Below are positions 21,169-33,034 of a DNA stretch of 64,000 nucleotides, piece by piece. This DNA comes from Erinaceus europaeus (taxonomy: Eukaryota > Chordata > Mammalia > Eulipotyphla > Erinaceidae). Under the pieces are notes generated by a model, which was not told where the DNA came from, searched no databases, and saw only the letters and a list, made by a program, of their open reading frames with translations. Where the stretch lies: contig NC_080165.1 of NCBI RefSeq assembly GCF_950295315.1, forward strand, positions 5,909,289 through 5,973,288. The letters run 5' to 3'. Made by a program: the position numbers and the translations under genes. The number at the start of each line of letters is the position of its first letter. Within the stretch, counting starts at the first letter, position 1.

Positions 21169-24100
21169 CTGAGAGTGAGATCATCCCATATTCATCCTTC
21201 TGTTTCAGACTTATTTCACTTATTATGATTTCTTCAAGCTCCATCCAAAATGGGCTGAAAACAGTGAAGTCTCTGTTTTTAATAACTAAGTAGTATTCCA
21301 TTGTGTATATAGACCACAACTTGCTCAGCCACTCATCTGTTGTTGGACACCTGGGTTGCTTCCAGGCTTTGTCTATTACAAATTGTGCTGCCAAGAACAT
21401 ATGTGCACACAGATCTTTTTGGATGGGTGTGTTGGGTTCCTTAGGATATATCCCCAGGAGAGGAATTGCAGGATCATAGGGTAGGTCCATTTCTAGCCTT
21501 CTGAGAGTTCTCCAGACTGCTCTCCACAGAGGTTGGACCAACTGACATTCCCACCAGTAGTGCAGGAGGGTTCCTTTGACCCCACAAACTCTCCAGCATT
21601 TGTTGTTGCTACATTTTCTTTTCTTTCTTTCTTTTTTTTTAAAAATATTTTATTTATTTATTGATGAGAAAGATAGGAGGAAAGAGAAAGAACCAGACAT
21701 CACTCTGGCACATGTGCTGCTGGGGATTGAACTCAGGACCTCATGCTTGACAGTCCAAAGCTTTATCATTGCACCACCTCCCAGACCACCTACTACCTTT
21801 TCTGATGTATGACATTCTCACAGAAGTGAAGTGATATTTCATTGTTGTCTTGATTTGCATTTCTCTGACAAGAATTGGAGCATTTTTTCATGTGTTTCTC
21901 AGCCTTTTGGATCTCTTCTGTGGTGAATATTCTGTCCATGTCCTCTCCCCATTTTTGGATGAGGTTATTTGCTTTCTTGTGGTTGAGTCTGGCAAGCTCT
22001 TTATATATTTTAGTTATTATTCGCTTGTCTGATGTATGGCATGTAAAGATTTTCTCCTATTCTGTGAGGGGTCTCTTGGTTTGGGCAGTGGTTTCTTTTG
22101 CTGTGCAGAAGCTTTATAATTTGATGTAGTCCCATAGGTTGATGCTTGCCTTAGTCTTCTTTGTAATTGGATTCGTTTCATTGAAGATGTCTTTAAAATT
22201 TATGCGGAAAAGAGTTTTGCCAACATTTTCCTCTAAGTATCTGATAGTTTCTGGTCTAACATGCAAGTCCTTGATCCACTTGGAACTTACTTTTGTGTTT
22301 GGTGAAATATAGTGGTTCAGTTTCATTCTTCTGCATGTTTCAACCCATTGTTTCCAATACCATTTGTTGAAGAGACTCTGCTTTCCCCATTTAATAGTCT
22401 GGGCCCCTTTGTCAAAGATTAGATGTCCATAGGTGTGAGGCTTACTTCTGGGCTTTCAACTCTATTCCACTCGTCAGTGTGTCTATTCATGTTCCAGTAC
22501 CAAGCAATTTTGATGACAATAGACCTATAATACAATTTGAGATTCGGGGAGTGTGATGCCTCCAGTTCTGTTCTTTCTTCTCAAGATTGTTTTGGCAATT
22601 TTAGGTCTTTTCTGGCTCCAGATCAACATTTGTAGCATTTGTTCTATTCTCCTAAAAAATGTGATTGGGATCTTGATGGGGATAGCATTAAATTTGTATA
22701 TGGCTCTGGATAGTATGTTCATTTTAATGATATTAATTCTTCCAACCCATGAACATGGAATATCTTTCCATTTCTTTGTGTCTTTTTCTATTTCCTTGAG
22801 GAGTGACTCATAATTTTCAGTATGCAAGTCTTTCACTTCTTTGGTTAGGTTCATTCCCAGATATTTGATTGTTTTTGTTGCTATAGTAAAAGGAATTGAT
22901 TTCTGGATTTCATCTTCTTCTAATTTAGTGTTTGCATAGAGGAATGCCACAGACTTTTGAATGTTAATTTTGTAGCCTGACACCTTACTGTATTGCCTGA
23001 TGATTTCCAAAAGCTTCTTGCTGGATTCTTTAGGTTTTTCTATGTATACTATCATGTTGTCTGCAAATAGGGAGAGTTTGACTGCTTCTCTTCCAATCTG
23101 TATGCCTTTAATTCCTTGCTCCTGCCTGATTGCTATGGCAAGAACTTCCAACGCTATACTGAATAGTAATGGTGAATAGTAACAGTAATGGGCAGTTCTG
23201 TATACTACCTGATCTGAGGAGAAATGCTTCCAGTTTTTCACCACTGAGTATGATATTGACTGTAGGTCTGCTATATATAGACTCCACTATCTTCAGGAAT
23301 TTTCCATCTAGTCCCATTTTTTGTAGTGTTTTGATCATAAAGGGATGTTGGATTTTCTCAAAGGCTTTCTCTGCATCACTGATACAAGCATGTGGTTTTT
23401 GGTCTTGCTTTTATTGATGTGTGGATCATGTTGATGGATTTATGTATATTAAACCAACCTTGCATCCCTAGGATAAACCCCACTTGGTCATGATGAACAA
23501 TCTTTTTAAAATTCTGCTGTATGCGGTTGGTTAGAATTTTGTTCAATATTTTAGCATCTATATTCATCAGAGATATTGGTCTGTAGTTTTCTTTCTTGGT
23601 TGTGTCCCTGTCTGCTTTTGGTATCAGAGTGATGTTGGCTTCATAGAAGCTGGAAGGGAGTATTCTTGTGTCTTCAATCTTGTGGAAGACTTTTAAAAGT
23701 AGAGACATTAACTCTTCCTTGAAGGTTTTATAGAATTCATTTGTAAAATCATTCAGTCCAGGACTTTTATTCTCGGGAAGGTTTTTGATAACTGTTTTAT
23801 TGGGTGTGATGGGCCTGTTCAAATTATCTAGTTCCTCTTTATTTAATTTTGGAAGTTCATAGGTATCTAGGAAATCTTCCATTTCTTCCAAGGAATCTAG
23901 CTTGGTGGCATATGATTGTTCATAGAAGCCTTGCATGATATATTGAATTTCTGTGGTGTCTGTTGTGACATCTCTCTTTCATTTCCAATCCAACTTATTT
24001 GTGTCTTCTCCATTTTTTGTTTTGTGAGTCTGGCTAAAGGTTTGTCGATTTTGTTCACTCTTTTGAAGAACCAGCATTTACTTTCCTTGATCTTTTGTAC

Positions 24101-25151
24101 GGTTTTCTTATTTTCAATGTTATTTATTTCTGCCCTAATGTTAGTTATTTCTATCCTTGTCATTGTCTCAGGGTTCCTCTGTTCTTCTTCTAGGTCTTTA
24201 AGGTTGTTTATTTGCGTGTTTTCTTGTTTCCTAATGTGTGCTTGTATGGCTATGAGCTTCCCTCTCAGTGCTGCCTTAGCTATGTCCCAAATATTTTGAT
24301 AGCTTCTGTCTTTATTTTCATTGAACTCTAGAAACATTTTGATTTCTTCCTTTATTTCCTCTTTGACCCAGTAGTTGTTAAGTAGTGTACTGTTGAGCTT
24401 CCATATTTTGGGACTATTACTAATTTTTTGTTGATTGTTAAGACTTAAGTTTAATTCCACTGTGGTCTGAGAAGATGCTTGGGATGATTTCAATGCTCTT
24501 GAATTTACTGATGCTGTCTTTGTGGCATCCCTTGTGATTTATTCTTGAGAATGACCCATGTGGACTTGAGTAGAGTGTGTATTCCAGTTTCTTGGGGTGA
24601 ATGATTCTGAAAATGTCCAATAGTTCAGTTTACCTATCTCTTCATTTAGCTCCCTCATTTCTTTATCAATTTTCTGTCTACCTGATCTGTCAAGTTGAGA
24701 GAGTGGGGTGTTGAAGTCCCCCTCTATGACTGCACTGCTGTAATATATTTCTGTAGCTCTTTCAGGAGATGTTTGATGTATTTAGATGGCTTCTCATTGG
24801 GTGCATAGATGTTAATAATTGTTAAGTCCTCTTGATTGACTGATTCCCTGAACTAAGTAGTGTCCATCCCTATCTTTTTAAATTTTATTTATTTTAAAGT
24901 CTATCATGTCAGATATGAGAATAGCTGTTCCTGCTCTTTTTTGTGGGCCATTGGCTTGTATGATAGTTTTCCATCCTTTCACTTTGAGTCTGTGTTTGTC
25001 TTGTTGAGTTAGGTGGGTTTCCTGTAGACAGCATATTGTTGGGTTGTGTTTTCTGATCCATCTTCCTACTCTGTGCCTTTTAATAGGTGAAGGTGAAGTC
25101 AGCCCACTGAAATTTATTGATATCATAGATTGAAGATATTTTAACGCCATT
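21169..25151 (-). pseudogene. L1-A ORF2 (endonuclease/reverse transcriptase), broken
   Basis: Minus-strand pieces run in order. 25,150-24,878 is the endonuclease N-terminus (ISINFSGL.., CCLQETHLTQQDKHRLKVKG). 24,620-23,897 includes IFSDHSG. 23,936-23,376 is the RT N-terminal part with [18 protein letters not shown]. 23,244-22,525 is the RT core with [15 protein letters not shown]. 22,326-22,114 and 21,541-21,158 form the C-terminal part. Multiple frameshifts and stops separate them. The protein would normally nick and prime reverse transcription at the target. It cannot be made here. Confidence 0.93.
21610..21797 (-). mobile_element. tRNA-derived SINE family E inside L1-A
   Basis: Minus strand: GGGAGGTGGTGCAATGATAAAGC head, B box GAGTTCAATCCCC, AGCACATGTGCCAGAGTGATG, TCATCAATAAATAAATAAAAT tail and an A/G-rich tail. 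It breaks the L1 where copies B and C read AGAAAAGGTAACAGCAGC. AGAAAAKGTAG flanks both sides as a near-perfect 11-bp TSD, so it inserted after L1-A. Confidence 0.88.
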
Positions 25152-27194
25152 ATTGTAGATTTTTTAGAGTGTTCTGATAGATGGCATATTTATGGTGGTA
25201 TGACTGTTTATAGCAGATCTTTCAGAACTTCTTTCAGGGTAGGCTTGGGGATAGTTGATTCTTTCAACTGTTGTTTGTCTGAGAAGGTTTTTATGCCTCC
25301 ATCTAGTCTAGAATGACAGTCTAGCAGGATACAGTTGTCTTGGTTGAAAGCCTTTCTCATTGAGCACTCGAAAGATATCTTGCCATTCTCTTCTGGCCTG
25401 TAGTGTTTGTGTGTAGAAGTCTGCTGATAATCTTATGGGTTTTCCTTTGTAGGTGACTCTATTTTTCTCTTGCAGCCTTCAGGATCCTTTCTTTATCTTT
25501 ATTCCTTCCATTATAAATATGATGTGTGTTGGTGTCTTTAAGTCTGGGTTCATTCTGTTTGGGACCCTCTGGGATTCATGAACCTTTATGTCTTTGATGT
25601 TGTCTAGACTGGAGAAGTTTTCAGCTATTATATCCTGAAGAATGCTTTCTTCCCCTCCCTCTCTTTCTTCCTCTGGTAAGCCAATAATGCATATATTATT
25701 TCTTTTGACATCATCCCATAGGTCTCTGTTGTTGTTTTCAGTATCTTTTAACTTCTTTTTGAGATATCTTACTTCTTTTTTAGTTGTCTCTAATTTGTCC
25801 TCATTCTTGCTAATTCTGTCTTCAGCCTCATTTATTCTATGCTCTCTCCCCTGTACTGTCTTCTGGAGTTTTTCTATTTTGTTACCGTGTTCTGATACTG
25901 TTTTAATTTGTTTAGCTAGTTGTGTTATTAGCTCAACTATTTCAGCTTTCAGCTCTCTAATAACCTAGAGATAATTAGTGTTTTCTTCCAGAGTCACATT
26001 TGTTTCTGCATTTCTGATGACAATCTTTAAACTCTTTACTGACTCCTGTGACTATTGTCTTAACAAGCGTTTGGATATTGACCTCACTATTTTGTGGTTC
26101 AACCTTTGGGGGGCTTTTAGCTAGACTCTTGTCTGGTTAATTTCTCCAATATTTCTTCTTGTTGGTATAACCATTCTATATAGTATGTTATAAGGTCCCT
26201 CTCTTAGTACTTTTCAAATTACTGATCACTCTTTCATGGATTGACTTGTGTCTAAGTAAGGTACTTAAAGGGTTCACAGTTGTGGAAATTAACAGTTGTT
26301 TCAATATTATTTCAATCCCTGAGTTGGAGCAGAGAGGCTGTTAAAGCCTCTTTTGTTCTTTTTCTTCCCTGTAGGCTATGGGAGCCTGAGGGCTTTTAAC
26401 TAAGAATAGGCTTCTTAGTTTAATCCCTCACTCCTGACCAAGAGTTAAAGCAGGGTGGGGGAGAGATAGCACAATGGTTATGCAAGGAGACTCTCACACC
26501 CCAAGGATCCAAAGCTCCAGGATCAATTCAGGTTCTCTGCCAAGCTGAGCAGCACTGCTGTGTTTCTAAACAATTCCCGTTTATAGTCTGTGGGTTCCGA
26601 GGCAATTATTCACCACATTCTCATCGGAAGAACAATGTGGGAAGGCTCCCACTATACAGCCCCACTGGTAGGCCATTGAGGTATAGCTCTTCTCCTGAGA
26701 TTTCTGGTCAGTTATCTGTTCCCAGTTGTCAGCACAGGGCCTCCCCCTCACCCCCCGCTCCAGCCTCTGAGGGCAGTAGCAATGGAGACTCACAGTTGCA
26801 TTTGGTGAGTCTTAGGGGAGTCCTCTCCTCCCTTCAGCCATCTTTTTGTGGGCAAAACAGACTGGAGGTGGTGCCTCAACTGGTAAACTGCCGGACTGTT
26901 ACCAGCTGCTCAATCTCTCCTTAGGCTCCTCCCTGTCCACGAGCCACACGTGTTTACACTCACTGGCGGTTTGGTGGGTTCCTGAAATTGTTCTAGTCTT
27001 GTCTTGTTGCCATCCCAGGTGGTCTCCTTTGGTCCCCTTAAGTGTTGGAAAGTCAAACTACATATACTGGGAGAAAACCATATATATAACATAAATATAT
27101 ATATATGGCATAAGACATATCCAGGCATGTAAAGAACTCAAATAAAACAGTCCAATAAGAATAAACTTTTGAATAAGTTTTGAAAAGATACTTC

Positions 27195-27345
27195 ATAGGC
27201 AGGGGAGACAACATAGTGGTTCTGCAAAAGCCTTTTATGCCTGAAGTTCTGAGGCCCCAGACTCAACCCCCTGAGTGAGCAGTGCTCTGGTCTCTTTATC
27301 TGTATCTTTCTCTCTTATTAAAAACAGAATAAGTAATTTTTTAAC
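27195..27345 (+). mobile_element. tRNA-derived SINE family C with TSD
   Basis: GGCAGGGGAGACAACATAGTGGTTCTGC head, CAGACTCAACCCCCT box, GAGTGAGCAGTGCTCTGG, TTATTAAAAACAG tail. GAAAAGATAYTTCA flanks at 27,181-27,194 and about 27,346-27,359. Confidence 0.9.
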
Positions 27346-27549
27346 CGAAAAGATATTTCACCAAAGAAAATACATAAATGGCTAGTAAGCACATGAATGA
27401 CAATCAGCATCAATTCTCCAGGAACTGGTGTTAGTTATTATGAAATACCACTGCCTACCCACTCAAACAGTTAACATTTCTATGGCTGACTATACCAAGT
27501 ACTGCCAACAATGTGGAAAAGCCACAACCATCAGATATAGTGCATGCAG

Positions 27550-27720
27550 GGTCGGGAAATGACCCAACCCATAGAGCTTGCTGCTTACCATCCAGTTTGA
27601 TTCCAGACGCCATATGAGGACCACATGACACCAAGGGCAGCCCCACAGATGGGGAAAATGTGCAATCGCACTGCTCCCTCTATCATTCTATCTGAAATAA
27701 TAATGAAAAAAAAATAAGAT
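27550..27720 (+). mobile_element. tRNA-derived SINE, family F type
   Basis: A tRNA-like head (GGTCGGGAAATGACCCAACCCATAGAGC..) with GTTTGATTCCAGACGCC as B box, CCCACAGATGGGGAAAATG, then AATAATAATGAAAAAAAAAT tail. A diverged copy. Confidence 0.6.
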
Positions 27721-27894
27721 GAAAAAGTTATCCTGGGAGCAAGGGAACCACACACAGATGGGGCTTCAGTGCCACACACACGAGGAAGTGCCGCCACCTT
27801 GGCATGAACAGGAGCTCTGCTGGGTAAGCCACCACCCATCCCAACAGCCACTTTGGAAAACACTGTGGACACATCCTAATGCAGAACATATAGT

Positions 27895-28025
27895 TCTGTA
27901 TTGTTTTTATTACCAGAGCACTGCTCAGGTCTGGCTGATGGTGATGAGGGGGGAGTGAACCTGGGATCTCAGAGCCTCAGGCCTGAGAGTCTGTTTGCAG
28001 AACCATTCTGCTGTCTCCCCCATCC
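27895..28025 (-). mobile_element. tRNA-derived SINE family C
   Basis: Plus text ACCAGAGCACTGCTCAGGTCTGGC, GTGAACCTGGGATCTCAGAGCC and GCAGAACCATTCTGCTGTCTCCCCC is the reverse complement of the family C tail, B box and head. Confidence 0.88.
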
Positions 28026-28036
28026 AGAACATCCAA

Positions 28037-28310
28037 TTTTTTTTTTATTTAAGAAAGGAGACATTAACAAAACCATAGGGTAGGAGGGGTACAACTCCAC
28101 ACAATTCCCGCCACCCAATCTCCATATCCCATCTCTTCCCCTGATAGCTTTCCCATTCTCTGTCCCTCTGGGAGCATGGACCCAGGGTTGTTGTGGGTTG
28201 CAGAAGGTGGGAGGTCTGGCTTCTGTAATTGCTTCCCCACTGAACATGGACATTGACTGGTCGGTCCATACTCCCAGTCTGCCTCTCTCTTTCCCTAGTA
28301 GGGTGGTTTT
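28037..28310 (-). mobile_element. Family U repeat (minus)
   Basis: Starts with poly(T) and AAGAAAGGAGACATTAACAAAACC, the reverse complement of the family's 3' end. It continues through ATCCCATCTCTTCCCCTGATAGC, GGGAGCATGGACCCAGGG, GCAGAAGGTGGGAGGTCTGGC and TTCCCCACTGAACATGGACATTG. Confidence 0.88.
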
Positions 28311-28439
28311 CTATTGCATCTGCCGATCGCAACCTAATCAACGCAACGATTGCCACCTCAACATGCTTCAGCTCAGACTGTGTCCAGAGACTTCAGGTAT
28401 GGAATGAAAACCCTTCAGCTTCATTACTCAGGTGAGACC

Positions 28440-28800
28440 TTTCCATTCATAGTATTCTCTAATTCCATCCCAGGTGGTTCACTTTCTAACAAAGTCCAAA
28501 AACCTAGATATAGACCAGGTTCTGTTGGAGAGAGCATATGTTCACATGTATCCATAATCTAGGGCAAAATATATACCTGAAAGCAGAAGTACACTAGAGT
28601 TTGCAGTGAGTACCCACCCCCCAACACTTCCTCTCCACTATTCCAACCTTTAGGTCCATGATTGCTCAACAATTTGTTTGGCTTTGTATGTTAACTCTCT
28701 TTTCAGCTGCCAGGTTCCAGATGCCATCAGGATGCCAGCCAGGCTTCCCTGGACTGAAGACCCCATCAATGTGTCCTGGAGCTTCGCTTCCCCCAGAGAA
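28440..28800 (+). mobile_element. Family U repeat, upstream part (plus)
   Basis: Carries the region upstream of the common 3' end: CTAGATATAGACCAGGTTCTGTTGGAGAGAGCATATG, ATAATCTAGGGCAAAATATAT, CAACAATTTGTTTGGCTTTGTATGTTAACTC and the GTTCCAGATGCCATCAGGATGCC block that recurs at 36,790. It is broken off near 28,800. Confidence 0.7.
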
Positions 28801-29290
28801 CATCCACTTTTTATATGACCCAGAAATCCTACTTGGAGGTATCTTTCCAAGAAAAATAATTGCATGTCCACACAAAGATTTATGCACACATTTTCATATT
28901 AGCCCCAGACAGCAAAGAACAAAAATGAGCAAACCATTGAGCATCTCACAGGTGAGTCTAGAAAGAAAAATCACACCCAGTGAAAGAAAGGAGCTACACG
29001 GAGAGAGAGGGAGGGAGGGAGGGAGGGAGGGAGGGAGGGAGGCAGAGAGGGAGAGAAAGACAGAGAGAGGTCGGTTGTATGGTTCTATTTAAACAGAATT
29101 TGAGAAAGACAAATTAAACAACAGTGATAAAAAGCAGAATAGTGGTTTCCTGGGTGACTGAAGGGAGAGTAGGAGGGAAATCTGTGTAGTAATGGGAATA
29201 TTCTTTATCTTGGTTAGTGAGTCGATTACATGAAACTATATTTTCTGCTCCTCACAGAATGATCGACTTAGAAATAGGTACATTAAACCT
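28801..29290 (+). mobile_element. Ancient LINE-1 3' end
   Basis: TATGACCCAGAAATCCTACTTGGAGGTATC, ATGTCCACACAAAGATTTATGCACAC, CATATTAGCCCCAGACAGC (ORF2 C-terminal region), then 3'UTR-like AAGCAGAATAGTGGTTTCCTGGGTGACTGAAGG and TTCTTTATCTTGGTTAGTG. A (GGGA)n tract at 29,002-29,043 interrupts it. Confidence 0.75.
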
Positions 29291-29624
29291 CAATCTAGCT
29301 CCTAGTAACTTTCATGCTACTGAATAAATGGGGAAGAAGAAATGCTGGCTTTTATCTTCACCTACTGCCATGTGAACTAGAGTCTACGCTTATCTTTATC
29401 ACTGCTAAAGTCACTAGCATTCCCTCTGTCTCATTGGCTGTCCGACCTGAAGGGGTCGAGGTGGTGAAAATGAAGTCCACTCTTCCACTCTTTCCTTTCT
29501 CACTTCAGTTGCTTTTATGGTAGCAAGAAGATGAGGAAGCAATCATGACAGTTTACCTTCTGCCGAAACTCGAGGAAATCTTTCAAGTCAATCCAGTGCG
29601 AACAGAATTATGATCTTCTAACTA
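29291..29624. other. Unique-looking stretch, no supported gene
   Basis: The open frame 29,314-29,523 (plus) has no recognised domain. Confidence 0.4.
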
Positions 29625-29750
29625 GGTGGGCCAGGTGCTCACATATCTGGTTGAATGCACTTGTTACAATGTTCAGGGGCCTGGGTTTAATCCCCTGTCC
29701 CCCCCCTTCATAGGGAGAGTACAGTTCTGTAAGTCTATCTGCCTGTCTGC

Positions 29751-29790
<40 letters not shown>

Positions 29791-29850
29791 ATCTCCTTTT
29801 CCCTCTTGATTCCTATCTTTATCAAATAAATTAAAATATATATATATATA
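29625..29850 (+). mobile_element. tRNA-derived SINE family A with (TATC)n
   Basis: Head GGTGGGCCAGGTGCTCACATATCTGG, GGTTTAATCCCC box, then the pyrimidine middle has become a (TATC)n array (about 29,751-29,792). Tail TCAAATAAATTAAAATATATA. Confidence 0.88.
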
Positions 29851-29852
29851 GG

Positions 29853-30165
29853 GGGTCAGGCAGTAGCACAGTGGGTTAAGCACACATGGCACAAAGTGCA
29901 AGGACCAGCCTAAGGATCCCAGTTTGAGCCCCCCCCCCCCCCGCTACCTACAGGGGAGCTGCTTCACAGTGGTGAAGCAGGTCTGCAGGTGGCTGTCTTT
30001 CTCTCCCCCTTCCCCCTCCTCTCTCAATTTCTCTATGTCCTGTCCAACAACAACAATGATAAACAACAATGGCAACAAAAGGGGGGGGGAAGCCTCCAGG
30101 AGCAGTGGATTTGTAGTGCAGGCACTGAACCCCAATGATAACCCTGGAGGAAAAAAATTAAAAAA
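29853..30165 (+). mobile_element. Long tRNA-derived SINE family B
   Basis: GGGGGTCAGGCAGTAGCACAGTGGGTTAAGC head, GTTTGAGCCCC box with a C-run, GGGGAGCTGCTTCACAGTGGTGAAGCAGG, TCCAACAACAACAATGATAAAC, then the extra module GCCTCCAGGAGCAGTGGATTTGTAG and AATGATAACCCTGGAGG. This shows the full long form in one piece. Confidence 0.92.
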
Positions 30166-30249
30166 TCTATATACAACTATATGTGTACCTCCTTTCTTAT
30201 TACTATTTGTAACAACATTATCATTATTAGCGATTTACAAAATTACAAA

Positions 30250-30382
30250 GTAACAGAGGTAGAACTCTACACGGTTCGTACTACCAGAGCTCTGTGTCCC
30301 CATTCCCTCCATTGGAAACTGCAATAGTTCTCCCAAGGTCAGAGACATGGGCTATAATGATTTGTCCATCCATCTGTCTGTA

Positions 30383-30428
<46 letters not shown>

Positions 30429-30700
30429 CATCTATCTATCTTCCCTATTTCTTTTTATGGTCCCATCTTCCATTTTAAGTCACAGCCACACCTATTACTA
30501 CTTTTGAATGTCTTTCTTCTTTTCCTCTTCTCTCTTTTTCTCTCTCTCTCTGGGTCCTGATGGAATTGAATTTCAGGTTGTCTTCCCCTAACATTTCTCC
30601 CCCTCTGGGAGTATGGACCAAAATTCTTTTGGGGGTGCAGAAGGTGTGAATTCTGGCTTCTGTCATTGCTTCTCTTCTGGATATGGGCGTGCAACAACTA
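30250..30700 (-). mobile_element. Family U repeat, older copy (minus), with (CTAT)n
   Basis: CCACCAGAGYTC-like start, CTCCCAAGGTCAGAGACATGG, a (TATC)n array at about 30,390-30,440, then CTCTGGGAGTATGGACC, GGTGCAGAAGGTGTGAATTCTGGCTTCTGTCATTGC in antisense order. Confidence 0.75.
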
Positions 30701-31034
30701 CTTTATTTGGGTAACACTTCCTCAGCTGACCTCCTATTAGAATATTTTTAAAAGTTTGCCTAAAGCAAGTCTGATGTCCATTTCAGTTTTCAGTTGATTG
30801 ACATTTGGTGAATGTAGTGAGCTCATGATGCAATATATGATACTATATATAGTTTCTATTGAAATTGTTGGTAATATTTTTTTTTACATTATACATTTCA
30901 AGTATCAGTAATTATCTTCTGTTACATGTCCACTGGAAAATGGAAGGTTCAAAATAAAAATGGTCATGTGACTTAGCCCTACACAAAAGATCAATATAAG
31001 GGAACAGGGCCACTTGGGGCTCCTGAGGGGGCGG
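30701..31034. other. AT-rich stretch, no gene
   Basis: No recognisable repeat or exon. Confidence 0.4.
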
Positions 31035-31250
31035 GAAGTGGGGCTGGGAGGTGGCGCACCTGGCTGAGCACATGTTACAATGCGCAAGGACCTGGGTTCC
31101 AGCTCCCTGGTCCCCACCTGCAGGAGGGAAGCTTTGCAAGTGGTGAAGCAGGACTGCAGTTTTTTCTCTGTGTCTCTCCCTCTGTATCTCTCACTTCTTT
31201 CTCCATTTCTGAGGTCTCTATCCAATAAGTAAAGCTAATAAGAAAAAGAA
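31035..31250 (+). mobile_element. tRNA-derived SINE family A
   Basis: GGGGCTGGGAGGTGGCGCACCTGG, GGGTTCCAGCTCC box, CCCCACCTGCAGGAGGGAAGC, GTGGTGAAGCAGGACTGCAG and the CTATCCAATAAGTAAAGC tail. Confidence 0.92.
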
Positions 31251-31404
31251 GAAGAAATCAGTGACTGGCACCTACTAGCATGACCAGTAATATATTTTCC
31301 ATTTTTATAATAAGCTGTACTGATATGGTTCAAATTATACAAAGTGTGGATATGAAATTTTTACATGTAAAAATTCAGGGTCTACCATGAAACAAAACAC
31401 ATTA

Positions 31405-31710
31405 AAAATGGGGAGGGGACCAATGTGTCCTGGAGCCCCACCTCCCCAGAGCCCTGCCCCACTAGGGGAAGAGAGAAACAGGCTGGGGGTGTGGATCCAC
31501 CTGCCAATGCCCATGTTCAGTGGAGAAGCAATTTTAGAAGCCACAACTCCCACCTTCTGCACCCCATAAAGAATTTTGGTCCCAGAGGGATAAAGAGTAG
31601 AGAAGCTTTCAATGGAGGGGATGGGTCACAGAATTCTGGTGGTGGGAGTTGTCTAGTATTGTACCCCTCTTAGCCTACAATCTTGTTAACCATTATTAAA
31701 TCACTAGTAA
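31405..31710 (+). mobile_element. Family U repeat (plus)
   Basis: ACCAATGTGTCCTGGAGCCCC, CCCTGCCCCACTAGGGGAAGAGAG, GTGTGGATCCACCTGCC, GGAGAAGCAATTTTAGAAGCC, AGAATTCTGGTGGTGGGAG, and the end ATTATTAAATCACTAGTAAAAAAAA. This end differs from the TGTCTCC-ending copies, so there are at least two subfamilies. Confidence 0.85.
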
Positions 31711-31899
31711 AAAAAAAATGGGGAGGGTGGGGCTCAGGGCAGAGACTGCTTGGATAGGTCCTAGGGAATGACCCCACAGGAACACACCATCCTGACCAGT
31801 CCCTCCCTCTCACCAGCAATGTCTCCTTTCTCTAAATAAAAAATCTTTTAAAAATGGGGAGGGGGAGGCCTTTCATCTCTTATTAATAAGTCACCAGGG

Positions 31900-32228
31900 G
31901 GCCTGGAGGTGGTATGCCTGGTTAAGCAGTTAAGTGCAATACTACTTAGCGCAAGGGCCCACAGAAGGACCCAGTTTGATCCCCCAGCTCCCCACCTGCA
32001 GGACAGGGTGCTTCAAAAGTGGTAAAAAAAAAAAAAAAAAAAAAAAAAGGGCTGAATGTGTCTATCTTTCTCTCTCCCTCTCTATCTCCTCCTCCTCCTC
32101 CTCTCAATTTCTTTCTCTTGTCCAATAAAGTGAAGAAAAAAAGAAAAAAGAAAAGGCTGTCAGGAACAGCGGATTTGTAGTGCAGGCATGGAGCCCCAGC
32201 AATAACCCTGGAGGCAAATATATATTAA
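31900..32228 (+). mobile_element. Long tRNA-derived SINE with internal poly(A)
   Basis: Head GGGGGCCTGGAGGTGGTATGCCTGG, then CCAGTTTGATCCCC, CTCCCCACCTGCAGG, an internal A-run of about 26 (32,024-32,048), a TCTCTC/CTCCTCC tract, TTGTCCAATAAAGTG and the 3' module CAGCGGATTTGTAGTGCAGG..CCCCAGCAATAACCCTGGAGG. Confidence 0.88.
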
Positions 32229-32917
32229 TAATTAAATAAATAAATAAAGTCACCAAAACCAGTGAGGAGTGACTCACAATGTAGTCAATGGCATTGATTT
32301 TTATTTGACACGAAGAGAAACAATTTGGCAACAATTGATCAAATGCTAGCCTTTGGAGTGGAAAAAAAAAAAAGTGTATACAAATGCCAGATGTTGATAC
32401 TTCTTCTACTTTTCTATCTACCACAATTCAAATTTCATCAAGAAATTTCGTGGAAATAAGTCATAAGATGCCAGAAAGAAAGAGGATTGGTGGAGTCTGT
32501 TCAGGTTGTAGGAGGACCAGCTACTTGTTTAAGGTAAATGATACGGTTGACTCTATTGATGATATTTCCATGTAAGTCTCTGACAAAACAAGGACATCAG
32601 AGACGAGGTATGAGAAGTGACTGAGACAGTTCAATGAATCCTGAAATAGGAAAAGCAAATGCCGGAATAGTAACTGACTTAGAGGCCCATAGGGCTGGAG
32701 ACCCGGCAGTGGCCAAGAACCTTGCTTTTAGAGCAAGGTGCCAATTCCAAGTTCTGTTTTGCATACAGCATGATTGGGTGATCAGATCTTTTCCGAGTCT
32801 GAGGCTAGTCAGGAAATCACACAAGCGCCTCTGCATGCAACCAAGTTTTATCTGCATGAACAAGCTGAGAAAGATACGCACTCTGAGATGCATAAAGAAG
32901 ACAATGAAAGCAGAGGG
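32229..32917. other. Unique-looking stretch with weak exon-like ORF
   Basis: The plus frame at 32,384-32,533 (..KMPERKRIGGVCSGCRR..) runs to a donor-like TTTAAG|GTAAATG near 32,533. A second plus frame (32,634-32,930) is open but has no domain. Neither has a matching acceptor or recognisable product, so I call no gene. Confidence 0.3.
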
Positions 32918-32982
32918 CCGGCAAAATAGCTCGCTTGAAGAGGATTCTGCTCTGGTATGTGAACAACCCATACCTCTCTCTC

Positions 32983-33034
<52 letters not shown>

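Larger units (their letters stand above)
20920..27035 (-). mobile_element. LINE-1 copy A (L1-A), full length, inactive
   Basis: Complete 6.1-kb element read on the minus strand: 5'UTR (27,035 to about 26,175), ORF1 (ATG about 26,174 down to about 25,280), ORF2 (ATG at about 25,151 down to about 21,170) and a 3'UTR ending in AATTAATGAAG..TTTTAAAA. A perfect 12-bp TSD, CCTTAAGTGTTG, sits at 20,908-20,919 and 27,036-27,047. ORF2 fragments cover endonuclease (QETHLTQQDKH), RT and the C-terminal domain, but are cut by many frameshifts. The RT box reads FADN, with the second catalytic Asp lost. A family E SINE interrupts the 3' part of ORF2. It shares many defects with L1-B. Confidence 0.95.

Noticed and set aside
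28947..28960. Strong plus-strand splice donor CACAG|GTGAGTC
   Set aside because: It lies inside an ancient LINE-1 3' end (28,801-29,290), so the open frame to its left is LINE-1 debris.
32384..32575. Plus open frame with CSGC motif and donor-like GTAAATG
   Set aside because: No acceptor, no recognisable family and only about 50 codons. Kept as a low-confidence note only.
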